Counted from the stretch's first letter, positions 35,493 through 44,811 are shown. The stretch: 64,000 nucleotides of DNA from Kaistia sp. 32K (GCF_016629525.1 NZ_AP024269.1:1054001-1118000); one strand, 5' to 3'. The notes: generated from the sequence alone by a model not told the origin. Made by a program: numbers and translations.

Positions 35493-38207
35493 TCACAGCC
35501 ACTGGCGGAAGCGGCGGGTGTAGAAAGTCTTCATGGTCTGGGCGACGAGGCAGTAGCTGAGCAGCGTTCCGGCCAGCCAGGGGAAGTATTCCCACGGCAG
35601 CGGCTGCAGGCCGACCATCGCGCCGAGCGGCGAGAAGGGGATGTAGATGCCGAGGACGCAGACGAGCCCGGTCATCAGCATCACCGGCAGCGCCGCCGTG
35701 CTCTGGATGAACGGGATCCTCTGGGTGCGCAGCATGTGCACCACCAGCGTCTGCGACAGCAGGCCCTCGATGAACCAGCCCGACTGGAACAGCGACTGGT
35801 GCTCGGGCGTGTTGGCCGCGAAGACGAACCACATCAGCGCGAAAGTCGTGATGTCGAAGATCGACGACGTCGGTCCGATCCAGATCATGAAGCGGCCGAT
35901 GTTCCTGGCGTCCCACTTGCGCGGCTTCTTCAGGAACTCCTCGTCCATCCGGTCCCAGGGCAGCGACAGCTGCGAGATGTCGTACATCAAATTCTGGATG
36001 AGGAGATGGATCGCCAGCATCGGCAGGAAGGGAATGAAGGCGCTCGCGACCAGCACCGAGAACACGTTGCCGAAGTTCGAGCTCGCGGTCATGTTCAGGT
36101 ACTTGATGATGTTGCCGAAGGTCTCGCGTCCCTTGATGACGCCTTCCTCCAGGACCATCAGGCTCTTTTCCAGAAGGATGATGTCGGCCGATTCCTTGGC
36201 GATGTCCGTGCCGCTGTCGACCGAGATGCCGACATCGGCATCGCGGAGCGCCGGGGCGTCGTTGATGCCGTCGCCCAGGAAGCCGACCGTATGGCCGTTG
36301 GCCTGCAGCGCCTTCAGCACGCGCGACTTCTGCAATGGCGTCAGCTTGGCGAAGATCGTCCGTTCCTCGACCGCGACGCGGAGCGCGTCGTCGTCGAGCT
36401 TCTCGATCTCCCGGCCCAGAAGCGGGATGCCTGGCTCCAGCCCGACCTCGCGGCAGATCTTCGTGGTGACGACCTCGTTGTCGCCGGTCAGCACCTTGAC
36501 CGTCACGCCATGGGCGGCGAGAGCGGCGATGGCCGGCCCGGCCGTCTCCTTGGGCGGATCGAGGAAGGTGACGAAGCCCTGGACGACGAGATCCCTCTCG
36601 TCGCTGATGGTGTAGCGAGCCTTGGACTCCACATCCGGAATGTCGCGCGTGGCCAGCACCAGAACGCGGAAGCCCTCGGCGTTGTAGGCCCGCGCCATGG
36701 CGGCCAGCCGCTCGCGCTCGGCATCGCCGAGATCGCGCGTGGCATCGCCGTCCCGGACGCGCGTCGAGATCGACAGCATCTCCTCCACCGCGCCCTTGCA
36801 AACGAGCAGCTGGCTTCCCTTGCCGTCCTCGACCACGACCGACAGCCGCCGCCGGACGAAATCGAAGGGCAGTTCGTCGACCTTGCGATAGGCCATCGCG
36901 GAATGCAGGACCTCGGGCGACCGCTCGGCGAACTGGACCACGGCCTGGTCCATCAGGTTCTTGATGCCGCTCTGGTGATGGCTGTTGAGCCAGGCGAGCC
37001 GGAGCACGCTGCCGTCGCGCTTGCCCTCGACATCGACATGATGCTCCAGGATGATCTTGTCCTGGGTCAGCGTGCCGGTCTTGTCGGTGCACAGCACGTC
37101 CATCGCGCCGAAATTCTGGATGGCGTTGAGGCGCTTCACCACGACCTTGCGCCGCGCCATGGCCACCGCGCCCTTGGCGAGGTTGGACGAGACGATCATC
37201 GGCAGCATTTCCGGCGTCAGGCCGACGGCGACCGCCAGCGCGAACAGAAGGGCCTCCATCCAGTCGCCCTTGGTCAGCCCGTTGATCAGGAAGACGATCG
37301 GCACCATCACCAGCATGAAGCGGATCAAAAGCCAGCTCACGCTGTTGACGCCGCGGTCGAACGCCGTTTCCGCCCGCGACCCGACAATCGCCTTGGCCAG
37401 CGAGCCGAAATAGGTTCGCGTGCCGGTTGCCACCACGACAGCCGTGGCGGTACCGGAGACCACGTTCGTGCCCATGAAGCAGATGCTGGGCAGATCGAGC
37501 AGGCCGGCCTGGTCGTCGGCGATGGCGGCTGCCGACTTTTCGGCGACGGCCCCCAGCGTGTCGTACTTCTCGACGGGCAGCGCCTCGCCGGTCAGCGCTG
37601 CCTGGCTGACGAACAGGTCGCGCGACTCGACGAGGCGAACGTCGGCCGGGATCATGTCGCCGGCCGAAAGCCGCACGATGTCGCCCGCCACGATCTGCGC
37701 CATCGGGACTTCGCGGATTTCCGGTCGCGACGTCGCGGTTGCGCGGCGCACCACGGTAGCCGTGGTCCGCACCATCGCCTTCAGTGAATCGGCGGCCTTG
37801 CCGGAGCGGTATTCCTGCCAGAAGCGAAGCAGGGCGCTCAGGATCACCATGGTGACGATGATGGTGACCCCGGTGAAGTCGGCATCCTCGCCCTCGCGCA
37901 GCGGCAGGATGATGTCCGTGACCGCGTTGATGGCGGCCAGCACGATCAGCACCGCGATGAACGGGTTCTTGAACGCCAGCAGGAATTGAACGAGCGCGTG
38001 CGGCCGCTTGTCGTGCGCCACCTCGTTCGGTCCGGACTCGGCAAGACGGCTCTCGGCTTCGGCGAAGGTCAGGCCGTCGAGACGGCCATCGACGTTCGCA
38101 AGCGTCATGTCGATGTCGTTGCGGGCCTCGATGACCGCCCGCATCGACAGTTTGCGGTTGTCCAGCTTCTCGGCCTTCAGCGAGGCTGGTTTTACGGCAG
38201 TGTTCAT
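35493..38207 (-). CDS. mgtA: MgtA/MgtB-type magnesium P-type ATPase
   Basis: This 904-residue P3-type ATPase imports magnesium. It shows TGEALPVEK in the actuator domain, the phosphorylation motif CTDKTGTLTQ with Asp near residue 385, and the hinge VGFLGDGINDAPAL. The fourth-helix ion-binding region reads GLTPEMLP, as in MgtA/MgtB. The start is the ATG at 38207 with AGGAG upstream. The leader contains two hairpins. Length matches E. coli MgtA. Two small coupled genes lie upstream and one small gene plus mgtC downstream. Confidence 0.95.
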   Translation of the reverse strand: MNTAVKPASLKAEKLDNRKLSMRAVIEARNDIDMTLANVDGRLDGLTFAEAESRLAESGPNEVAHDKRPHALVQFLLAFKNPFIAVLIVLAAINAVTDIILPLREGEDADFTGVTIIVTMVILSALLRFWQEYRSGKAADSLKAMVRTTATVVRRATATSRPEIREVPMAQIVAGDIVRLSAGDMIPADVRLVESRDLFVSQAALTGEALPVEKYDTLGAVAEKSAAAIADDQAGLLDLPSICFMGTNVVSGTATAVVVATGTRTYFGSLAKAIVGSRAETAFDRGVNSVSWLLIRFMLVMVPIVFLINGLTKGDWMEALLFALAVAVGLTPEMLPMIVSSNLAKGAVAMARRKVVVKRLNAIQNFGAMDVLCTDKTGTLTQDKIILEHHVDVEGKRDGSVLRLAWLNSHHQSGIKNLMDQAVVQFAERSPEVLHSAMAYRKVDELPFDFVRRRLSVVVEDGKGSQLLVCKGAVEEMLSISTRVRDGDATRDLGDAERERLAAMARAYNAEGFRVLVLATRDIPDVESKARYTISDERDLVVQGFVTFLDPPKETAGPAIAALAAHGVTVKVLTGDNEVVTTKICREVGLEPGIPLLGREIEKLDDDALRVAVEERTIFAKLTPLQKSRVLKALQANGHTVGFLGDGINDAPALRDADVGISVDSGTDIAKESADIILLEKSLMVLEEGVIKGRETFGNIIKYLNMTASSNFGNVFSVLVASAFIPFLPMLAIHLLIQNLMYDISQLSLPWDRMDEEFLKKPRKWDARNIGRFMIWIGPTSSIFDITTFALMWFVFAANTPEHQSLFQSGWFIEGLLSQTLVVHMLRTQRIPFIQSTAALPVMLMTGLVCVLGIYIPFSPLGAMVGLQPLPWEYFPWLAGTLLSYCLVAQTMKTFYTRRFRQWL

Positions 38208-38219
38208 TGGCGTGATCTC

Positions 38220-38268
38220 CTGCCGCGTGTCACGGCAACGACGCCGAGCTTTCGACAGGAAAGCTCGG
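38220..38268 (-). promoter_or_regulatory. Hairpins in the mgtA leader
   Basis: The leader between the 51-residue gene and mgtA holds a perfect ten-base stem (CCGAGCTTTC, loop of five, GAAAGCTCGG; 38244-38268). On the minus strand it is followed by a smaller GCCG/CGGC stem that ends right next to the AGGAG ribosome site. This could couple mgtA translation to leader folding. No known magnesium riboswitch class was recognised. Confidence 0.35.
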
Positions 38269-38345
38269 GCCGAGCGGCGAGGCGCGGTCGGTTGGGTTGA
38301 AGGATCGATTGGGAAGGTCGGCCGCCGTCGGCAGGCCGCGCGCGG

Positions 38346-38501
38346 CTAGGCCTGCGGCGCGCCGGGCGGCAGTTGCCGTCGCCCCGGCAAGGGCGTGCCG
38401 ATCCTGCGCCCCAGCCGATGCAGGCGGGGGCGCAGGATGATCGAGGCGAGCATCAGCGCGAGGACGATCGAGGTCGCCGTGCCGGCCAGGATCGAGGTCA
38501 T
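38346..38501 (-). CDS. 51-residue single-span membrane protein upstream of mgtA
   Basis: This small protein starts at the ATG at 38501, overlapping the stop of the preceding 105-residue gene (ATGA), which is the main reason to believe it. The first 25 residues (MTSILAGTATSIVLALMLA...) form one likely membrane helix and the rest is a basic, proline-containing tail. It could be a small regulator or subunit of MgtA, but I recognise no family. Confidence 0.65.
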   Translation of the reverse strand: MTSILAGTATSIVLALMLASIILRPRLHRLGRRIGTPLPGRRQLPPGAPQA

Positions 38502-38815
38502 CGGAACGACCCCGCACCGCGCGATGGCTGGACCGCGGCGAGGATCAAGCCCGCGCGCTCGATCCAGGGGCGGGACAGCCATTCGGCGATCTCGTCACCA
38601 TCGGTCGTCCACCGGCATTCGACCCGGCCTGTGTCGGGATTGACCGACCAGACGGCCACCGGCCGTGGGTCCGTCGAGGCCGATTTGGCGCGGAACGTCG
38701 GGAAGGACGGCGCGGCGGCCGCGGCTCCGATTTTGGGGGAGAAAGCGCTCGCGGAAAAGAAGCGAGCGTTGTTGCGAGCGGATACGCTCCGCGAGGCGAA
38801 GAATACGAGGTTCAT
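38498..38815 (-). CDS. Small hypothetical protein, first gene of the magnesium cluster
   Basis: This is a 105-residue protein with an N-terminal region rich in Ala, Ser and Phe and a C-terminal segment with PVAVWSVNPDTGRVECRW that looks like a compact beta-hairpin domain seen in small alphaproteobacterial proteins. AAGGAGTGAGAC lies before the ATG at 38815. It overlaps the 51-residue gene and leads the minus-strand cluster that continues through mgtA and mgtC. Function is unknown. Confidence 0.72.
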   Translation of the reverse strand: MNLVFFASRSVSARNNARFFSASAFSPKIGAAAAAPSFPTFRAKSASTDPRPVAVWSVNPDTGRVECRWTTDGDEIAEWLSRPWIERAGLILAAVQPSRGAGSFR

Positions 38816-39336
38816 GTCTCACTCCTTGACGCGCCGCGCCGGCCGTCAGGGCGAGACCGATTTCTCAGACCCGACCGAATGGCCCTTGCGGCACGTTTAT
38901 TCGACTACTGTCGCTGGGCATTTCAGGGTTTCCATTTGACTGTCGGAGGACTTCGCCGTCCGAACGCCGCACCAATATCAAGGCGATCGATGTACATCCA
39001 TCCCAAAAGCGGCGCTTCGAAAAGGCAATCGAATAGGACGGATATACCAAAGGATATCATCGACTTGTGGTTGCTTCCCCGTCCCGGCGGGGCGGGGTTT
39101 CTTGGGCCCTTGCCGCGCCAGATCTCCGGTCGCAGGACAGGGGCAATAGCCACATCTCGGCAGGCAAGCGACCCATGGTTTGCCAGGATGTTTCTGCGCC
39201 CGACGCGTCCTGGCGCCGCCATGCCTGCTGCTTCGCTTGTCGTTCGGCGGCCCAAATAGGCGTCACCCGATTATCAATCGGTCAAAACCCACAAAATGCA
39301 CCCGTCATAGCCCGCCAGGTCTAGGCTTTTCCAAAC
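38816..39336. other. Gene-free region between the magnesium and ethanolamine-type operons
   Basis: About 520 bases hold no credible gene on either strand. The left part should carry the promoter of the small magnesium-cluster genes (minus). The right part carries the upstream region of a sigma-54 promoter (plus), including a TGCACC half-site near 39296 that resembles half of an NtrC site. A GC hairpin at 39077-39100 lies between them. Confidence 0.5.
39077..39100 (+). terminator. GC hairpin with short T-run in intergenic region
   Basis: CCCCGTCCC, a GGC loop, GGGGCGGGG (one G-U pair) and TTTCTT on the plus strand resemble a rho-independent terminator. No plus-strand gene ends nearby, so it may insulate the divergent operons or be incidental. 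Confidence 0.35.
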
Positions 39337-39352
39337 TGGCACACCCTTTGCA
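39337..39352 (+). promoter_or_regulatory. Sigma-54 (RpoN) promoter
   Basis: TGGCACACCCTTTGCA fits the -24/-12 consensus TGGCAC-N5-TTGC with correct spacing (GG at -24, GC at -12). It lies about 60 bases before the ATG of the binding-protein gene, placing transcription start near 39363. An upstream TGCACC half-site suggests an enhancer-binding protein such as NtrC. No other promoter in the gap is as convincing. Confidence 0.7.
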
Positions 39353-39412
39353 ATTGGCTGTTCTGACCGTTTGCCAGGCATGGCGGTCTCAAGAACGACA
39401 AAGGGGAACTCG

Positions 39413-40996
39413 ATGAATTCGGAATTCAATCGTCGTCGTTTTCTGCAGGGAGCAGCCGGCGCAGCCGCTGCAGCCGGATTGATGCAGATAAATCCCGACT
39501 TCTTTATCTCTTCGGCCTACGCGCAGTCCGGCAAGGCCATGACCTTCCTGTCGGCCGAGAACATCACCGGCAATTGGGATCCGACGGCCCACACGACCCT
39601 GTCCCAGAAGAACATCGAAGGCTTCGTCATGGGCTTCCTGACGCGGACGCCGATGAAGATCGAGAGCCCCGGCGACGTCGTCTACGAGCTTGCCACCGAG
39701 ATCAAGCTGCTCGACCCGAACCGCCTGCAGATCAAGCTTCGCGAAGGCATCTCTTTCCATGACGGAAAGCCGTTCAAGGCGGAGGACGTCAAGGCAACCT
39801 TCGAGTACGGCTCGCGGACCGACCGCCCAGCCCAGTGGTATCCGGGGCCGACCGAGACGCTGACGATCGAGACGCCGGACGATTACACGGTCATCGTCGA
39901 TACGTCGAAGGGCGGCTATCCCGCGCACCTCTTCATCTTCCTCGCCTCCTACCTTCCGATGATGTCGGCCAAGGATATCGCGGGCGGGCCGGGCGGCCCG
40001 CTGTCCCAGCGCCTCAACGGCACCGGTCCGTTCAAATTCGTGGCGCAGCGCGGCAACGACACGGTGCTCGAGGCCAATGACGGCTACTTCAAGGGCAAGC
40101 CGGGCATTCCGGGCATCAACTTCACCTTCACCGGCGATTCCACCACGCGCTTGCTTTCGCTGATGAACGGCCAGGCGTCGATCGTCGAGCGGCTAGAGCC
40201 GGAACAGGTCGATTCCATCAAGGATAATCCCGCGATCTACATCAACCAGGTCGTCTCGGTGGAAAACAAGTATCTCTGGTTCCGCTGCTCCAAGCCCCCG
40301 TTCAACGACGAGCGCGTTCGCATGGCCGCCTGCCACGCGATCGATCGCGACATGATCATGGAGCTGATGGGAACGGCCGGACACGCCTCGTCGAACTACG
40401 TCTCGCCGGTCAAGTTCGGCTATGTCGACCTGCCGAACTACCCGAAATACGACCCGGAGAAGAGCCAGGCCCTGCTCGCCGAGGCCGGTTTCCCGAACGG
40501 CAAAGGCTTGCCTCCGCTCGAATACATCACCTCGGTCGGCTTCTATCCGAAGACGAAGGAATACGGCGAGATGATCACGTCGATGCTCCAGGAGCAGGGG
40601 TTCCCCGTAACCCTTACCGTCCTGGAGCCGGCGGCCTGGAATGAGCGGCTCTATCATCGCCCCGGCGGCGGCCCCGGCCACATGGTCGATTGCGGCTGGT
40701 CGACCGGATCGCCGGAACCCGACCTGGTTCTGCGCGCGCATTTCCATTCGACCTCGCACCGCATCTGCGGCATCGAGGACAAGGAGATCGATGCGAGCCT
40801 CGACAAGGAGCGCAGCGCGCCGACGCTCGAGGCGCGCCAGCAGATCCTCCAGAACGAGACCATGCCGCTCATCGCTTCGAAGGTGCCGTCGCTCTCGCTG
40901 TTCACCTCCGTGATGATCCACGCCATGCAGAAGGAATTCCAGGGCCTCTACATCTATCCGGACGGATCGATCGACGCCTCGAAGTCCGCCGCCTGA
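39413..40996 (+). CDS. Tat-exported family-5 binding protein of the ethanolamine-type operon
   Basis: This is a 527-residue SBP_bac_5 protein, first gene after the sigma-54 promoter. The N-terminus has a twin-arginine signal (NRRRFLQG, hydrophobic run, SAYA-Q). Family features include LREGISFHDGKPFKAEDV and the LNGTGPFKF loop. AAGGGGAAC precedes the ATG at 39413. Downstream enzymes (amidohydrolase, kinases, ethanolamine ammonia-lyase) suggest the ligand is an ethanolamine conjugate rather than a peptide. That is inference; the ligand pocket is not diagnostic. Confidence 0.9.
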   Translation: MNSEFNRRRFLQGAAGAAAAAGLMQINPDFFISSAYAQSGKAMTFLSAENITGNWDPTAHTTLSQKNIEGFVMGFLTRTPMKIESPGDVVYELATEIKLLDPNRLQIKLREGISFHDGKPFKAEDVKATFEYGSRTDRPAQWYPGPTETLTIETPDDYTVIVDTSKGGYPAHLFIFLASYLPMMSAKDIAGGPGGPLSQRLNGTGPFKFVAQRGNDTVLEANDGYFKGKPGIPGINFTFTGDSTTRLLSLMNGQASIVERLEPEQVDSIKDNPAIYINQVVSVENKYLWFRCSKPPFNDERVRMAACHAIDRDMIMELMGTAGHASSNYVSPVKFGYVDLPNYPKYDPEKSQALLAEAGFPNGKGLPPLEYITSVGFYPKTKEYGEMITSMLQEQGFPVTLTVLEPAAWNERLYHRPGGGPGHMVDCGWSTGSPEPDLVLRAHFHSTSHRICGIEDKEIDASLDKERSAPTLEARQQILQNETMPLIASKVPSLSLFTSVMIHAMQKEFQGLYIYPDGSIDASKSAA

Positions 40997-41024
40997 CCCG
41001 TGATCGGCCGCGCGCCGCTGCCCT

Positions 41025-41044
41025 AGAGGCGTCGTGCGGCCTCT
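41025..41044 (+). other. Small intercistronic hairpin after the binding-protein gene
   Basis: AGAGGC and GCCTCT can pair around an eight-base loop, 29 bases after the stop of the binding-protein gene. No T-run follows. Such stems often protect the abundant binding-protein message and lower permease expression. Confidence 0.4.
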
Positions 41045-41072
41045 CCAGAGCCCTTGACGCGGAGTCGATGGA

Positions 41073-42053
41073 ATGTTCGCCGTCAATTTTCTGATGCGAC
41101 GCCTGATGCAGGGCGTCGTCATCATCTTCCTTGTGTCGCTGCTGATCTTCACGCTCTTGCGGGTTGTTCCCGGTGATCCGGTTCGTCTCATGGCGGGCGG
41201 CATGGCGCCGGAAGCGCTGATCGAGAAGATCGCCACCGATATGGGGCTGCGTGACCCCATCCTGGTGCAGTTCGGACGCTATATGGGCGGCGTGGTCCAT
41301 GGCGACCTCGGGCAATCCTTCGTTCGCCCGGCCAATGGCGCGGCGACGGGCGGCGCGACCTTCAATGACAGTACCCGCGGCGAACGGGCCAAGGTCTTCG
41401 ACCTGATCTTCGAGGCGCTTCCCATGACGCTGCAGCTCGCGGCGGTCACGCTGGTGATCGCGCTGATCTTCTCGGCGATCGTCGGCATTAGCGGAGGCCT
41501 GGCGATCGGCCGCTGGCCTGACAAGGTGGCGTTCTACGTCTCCTCGATCTTCATATCGCTCCCCAATTTCTGGCTGGGGATCGTGCTGGCGCTGCTGTTC
41601 TCCGTCAAACTCGGCTGGCTGCCGGCGATCGGCTATCAGGGCTTCGGCTATACGATCCTGCCGGCAATCGTCCTGGCGGTCGAACTCTCGCCGGTGCTGA
41701 TCCGCACGCTCGTCAGTTCCGTGTCGACCCAGATGATGGAACCCTATGTATCGGTCGGCCGCGTCCGCGGCCTCAGCCGTCCGAGGATCATCGCGAACCA
41801 CGCGATCCGCAACGCCTCCGTGCCCTTGCTCAACCTGCTCGGCGTGCAGTTCTCGAGTCTTCTCGGCGGGGTGATCATCGTCGAATACATCTTCGACTAT
41901 CCCGGCCTTGGCCTGCTCACGATCAATGCCGTGCTGCAGCGCGATTTCCCGCTCATCCAAGGCATTGCGATCGTCACCAGCGCGATCTTCGTCCTCATCA
42001 ACATCATCGTCGATCTCGCCGCGACGACCATCGATCCGAGGCTCGAATACTGA
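41073..42053 (+). CDS. Peptide-type ABC importer permease, DppB-like (ethanolamine-type operon)
   Basis: This 326-residue DppB/OppB-family permease has an N-terminal helix, the LRVVPGDPVRLMAGG motif near residue 30, and a long periplasmic loop with an insertion (GAATGGATFNDSTRGERAK) before the second helix. The C-terminus has EYIFDYPGLGLLTINAV. GGAG lies before the ATG at 41073. It overlaps the DppC-like gene as TGATG. Confidence 0.92.
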   Translation: MFAVNFLMRRLMQGVVIIFLVSLLIFTLLRVVPGDPVRLMAGGMAPEALIEKIATDMGLRDPILVQFGRYMGGVVHGDLGQSFVRPANGAATGGATFNDSTRGERAKVFDLIFEALPMTLQLAAVTLVIALIFSAIVGISGGLAIGRWPDKVAFYVSSIFISLPNFWLGIVLALLFSVKLGWLPAIGYQGFGYTILPAIVLAVELSPVLIRTLVSSVSTQMMEPYVSVGRVRGLSRPRIIANHAIRNASVPLLNLLGVQFSSLLGGVIIVEYIFDYPGLGLLTINAVLQRDFPLIQGIAIVTSAIFVLINIIVDLAATTIDPRLEY

Positions 42054-42973
42054 TGACCCTCACCTCGACCGCAGATATTCCGATCGTCAAGCAGACTGCC
42101 TCCAAATCCATCTCCCGGCGAATTCTCGATCGCGCAGCATCGACACCCGGCTTCCGCATCGGACTTGCCATATTCGTGATCCTGGTCATCGCCGCCGCGC
42201 TCTATCCGGACCTGAGCGGCATTGATCCCACCAAGATGGATGTTCGCGCGAGACTTCTCCCGCCTCTCTTCCTGGGGGACAAATGGAGCTGGGCGCATCC
42301 GCTCGGCACCGACCAGATCGGCCGGGATATGCTCGTGCGCTCGCTGGTCGGCCTGCGCTATTCCTTCCTGATCGGCGTGGCGTCCGTTTTCGTGACGCTA
42401 GCCATCGGCTGCGCGCTCGGCACGGTCGCCGGCTATTTCGGCGGCCGGACGGATATGCTGATCATGCGCCTGACCGACGCCCAGCTGTCCATTCCCATGA
42501 TCATCTTGGCGATCGCCGTGCTCGGGGTGTCGCGCCCGACCATTCCCGCCATCATCCTCGTCCTCGGTCTGTCGAACTGGCCGGTCTATGCCCGCATCAT
42601 GCGCAGCATCATGATGACCGAGCGCCAGCGCGAATATGTGCGGGCAGCCAAGCTTGGTGGATCGACGGATCTGCGGGTCATCCTGACGCTCCTCGTGCCG
42701 CTTCTGCTTCCTCCGGTCGTATTCACCTCGGTGCTGGACGTCGCGCGCATGATGATCTTCGAGTCGACGCTCGGCTTCCTCGGGCTCGGCGTGCAACCGC
42801 CGACGCCGACCTTCGGAAACATCATCGCCGATGGCCGAAAGTACCTGCTGAATGCCTGGTGGATCGCCACCATGCCCGGCGTCTTCCTCGGACTTACGCT
42901 CACCAGCATCAATCTCGTCGGCGCATCGCTGGAGCGGGCGCGCAACACGATCCACGGAGGTTCCGAGGGATGA
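42053..42973 (+). CDS. Peptide-type ABC importer permease, DppC-like (ethanolamine-type operon)
   Basis: This 306-residue permease has the DppC hallmark HPLGTDQIGRDML, six hydrophobic stretches and the tail GFLGLGVQPPTPTFG. The ATG at 42053 shares a base with the previous stop (TGATG), and its own stop overlaps the ATPase gene start (ATGA). No unusual features. Confidence 0.92.
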   Translation: MTLTSTADIPIVKQTASKSISRRILDRAASTPGFRIGLAIFVILVIAAALYPDLSGIDPTKMDVRARLLPPLFLGDKWSWAHPLGTDQIGRDMLVRSLVGLRYSFLIGVASVFVTLAIGCALGTVAGYFGGRTDMLIMRLTDAQLSIPMIILAIAVLGVSRPTIPAIILVLGLSNWPVYARIMRSIMMTERQREYVRAAKLGGSTDLRVILTLLVPLLLPPVVFTSVLDVARMMIFESTLGFLGLGVQPPTPTFGNIIADGRKYLLNAWWIATMPGVFLGLTLTSINLVGASLERARNTIHGGSEG

Positions 42974-44811
42974 ACCCGCCGCTTCTCGAACTGAAGAATC
43001 TCACCGTATCGGCCGGCCGAAATGAAAAGGCGCGGGTCATCCTGAATGACGTGTCCCTGACGCTGGCTCCGCGGGAAATCGTCGGGGTGGTGGGAGCGAG
43101 CGGCGCCGGCAAGACGGTGCTGTCCAAGGCGGTCGTCAACTGGCTGGAACCGCCGCTCGCCCTCAGCTCGGGCGCCGTGCTCTTCGAGGGCAAGGACATC
43201 TACGATCTCCATGAGAGCGAGATGCTTACGCTCCGCCGCCGCGTCGCCTATGTCGGCGCGAACCCGATGGGCGCGCTCGATCCGACCCTGCCTGTCGGCA
43301 CCCAAATCGTCGAGAAGCTGCGCGCCGTCGTTCCGGGCACGTCGCGGGAGGAGGCAAAACGGCGCGCCATCGAACTGCTGGAAGCCGTGCGCATCCCGTC
43401 GGCGCGCAGCCGGTTCCTCGATTACCCCTCGCAGTTCTCGGGCGGCATGATGCAGCGCGCCCTGATCGTCGACGCGCTCGTCACCAATCCCGCGCTTCTC
43501 GTCGCTGACAACGTTACCCAGCCGCTCGACGTGACGGTGGCCGCGCAGGTCATCCGCCTGATGAAGGAGCTGACCGAGAGCTTCGACACCGCCGTCCTTT
43601 TCGTGACCTCGTCACTTCCCGTCGCGCGGGAGGCCTGTGGGCGGATCCTCGTGATGGATGAGGGACGTATCGTCGAGGAGCAGGAGACGGAGCGCCTCAT
43701 CGCCGCGCCGGCCTCTGCCTACACGCGGGAGCTGGTTGCCCAGACCCCGAAGATCTGGATCGAGAAGACCGAACTGCCGCGCCTCAACGAGAAACGCGAC
43801 GTGGTCCTGAGCCTGCGCGACGCCTCGCAGATCTACAAGGTCAAGAAGAAGACCGGGCTCGGCGGCTTCAACCAGGTGCGCGCCGTCCGCGACGTCACCT
43901 TCGATATAAGGCGCGGCGACAGTTTCGCGATCGTCGGCGAGTCCGGTTGCGGCAAGTCGACCCTGATGCGGCTTCTCAGCCGGCTCGAATTGCCGAGCTC
44001 CGGCCAGATCCTGTGCGGGGACCAGGATATCGCGACCCTTTCCGGCAAGTCGCTTCTGTCGTTCCGCAAGAAGCTGCAGATGGTGCTGCAGGATCCGTTC
44101 GGCTCGCTCCCGCCCCGCACGTCGATCGGTAAGATGCTGGAAGGGCCGCTGCGCACCCATGGCTGGAAAGACAGCGCCGAGATCCGCCGGCGCGTGCTGA
44201 AGGTCATGGGCGAGGTCGGGCTGCCGGAGCAGCTCTACGAGGAGCTGCCGCTGGGCCTCAGTGCCGGTCAGCGCCAGCGCGTCAACGTGGCGCGCGCGCT
44301 GGTTCTGGAGCCGGAAATCCTCATCATGGACGAGACGCTTTCGGCGCTCGACCAGACGGAGCAGTTCAAGCTGCTCGATCTCTTCCAGAAGCTGCAGAAG
44401 GAATACGACCTCACCTACATCTTCATCTCGCACGACCTCGCCATGGTTCGAAAGGTCTGCAACCGGGTTGCGGTAATGTATCTGGGCGAGGTCTTCGAAC
44501 TGGCCGACAATGAACGGCTGTTCTTCGATCCCGGCCACCCCTACACGATGGCGCTGCTCAGTGCGATGCCGACACTCGAGACGCGGCGCTACTGGCCGGA
44601 AGATTGCCTGCTGGAAGGCGAGCCACCGAGCCCGATCAACATCCCCGCAGGGTGCAGCTTCAAGTCGCGCTGTCCGCGCGCCATCGAGGAATGCGGCAGC
44701 GTGCACCCGATCCTGACCGTTCGCGGCAGCCAGGACTTCGCCGCCTGCCATCTCGTTGAAGCACCAACGAGCCATCCAAAAGACGTTGCCAGAAATATAG
44801 CACCTGTCTGA
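42970..44811 (+). CDS. Double-domain peptide-type ABC ATPase with one degenerate site
   Basis: This 613-residue fusion of OppD-like and OppF-like ATPases powers the importer. The first domain has an intact Walker A (GASGAGKT) and signature (FSGGMMQR), but Walker B reads LLVADNVTQ, with Asn in place of the catalytic Glu, and the H-loop is TSSLP, lacking the His. The second domain has GESGCGKST, LSAGQRQR, LIMDETLSALD and ISHDL, all intact, and ends with the CPRAIEEC element. One hydrolytic and one structural site are predicted. It overlaps the DppC-like gene by four bases. Confidence 0.9.
   Translation: MNPPLLELKNLTVSAGRNEKARVILNDVSLTLAPREIVGVVGASGAGKTVLSKAVVNWLEPPLALSSGAVLFEGKDIYDLHESEMLTLRRRVAYVGANPMGALDPTLPVGTQIVEKLRAVVPGTSREEAKRRAIELLEAVRIPSARSRFLDYPSQFSGGMMQRALIVDALVTNPALLVADNVTQPLDVTVAAQVIRLMKELTESFDTAVLFVTSSLPVAREACGRILVMDEGRIVEEQETERLIAAPASAYTRELVAQTPKIWIEKTELPRLNEKRDVVLSLRDASQIYKVKKKTGLGGFNQVRAVRDVTFDIRRGDSFAIVGESGCGKSTLMRLLSRLELPSSGQILCGDQDIATLSGKSLLSFRKKLQMVLQDPFGSLPPRTSIGKMLEGPLRTHGWKDSAEIRRRVLKVMGEVGLPEQLYEELPLGLSAGQRQRVNVARALVLEPEILIMDETLSALDQTEQFKLLDLFQKLQKEYDLTYIFISHDLAMVRKVCNRVAVMYLGEVFELADNERLFFDPGHPYTMALLSAMPTLETRRYWPEDCLLEGEPPSPINIPAGCSFKSRCPRAIEECGSVHPILTVRGSQDFAACHLVEAPTSHPKDVARNIAPV

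Noticed and set aside
35427..37787. Long plus-strand open frame opposite mgtA
   Set aside because: Composition is typical of an antisense shadow (many Asp, Arg, His); mgtA on the other strand has clear P-type ATPase motifs over the same bases.
38879..39259. Possible plus-strand gene in the gap before the sigma-54 promoter
   Set aside because: It spans a terminator-like hairpin, has no ribosome site and no family match.
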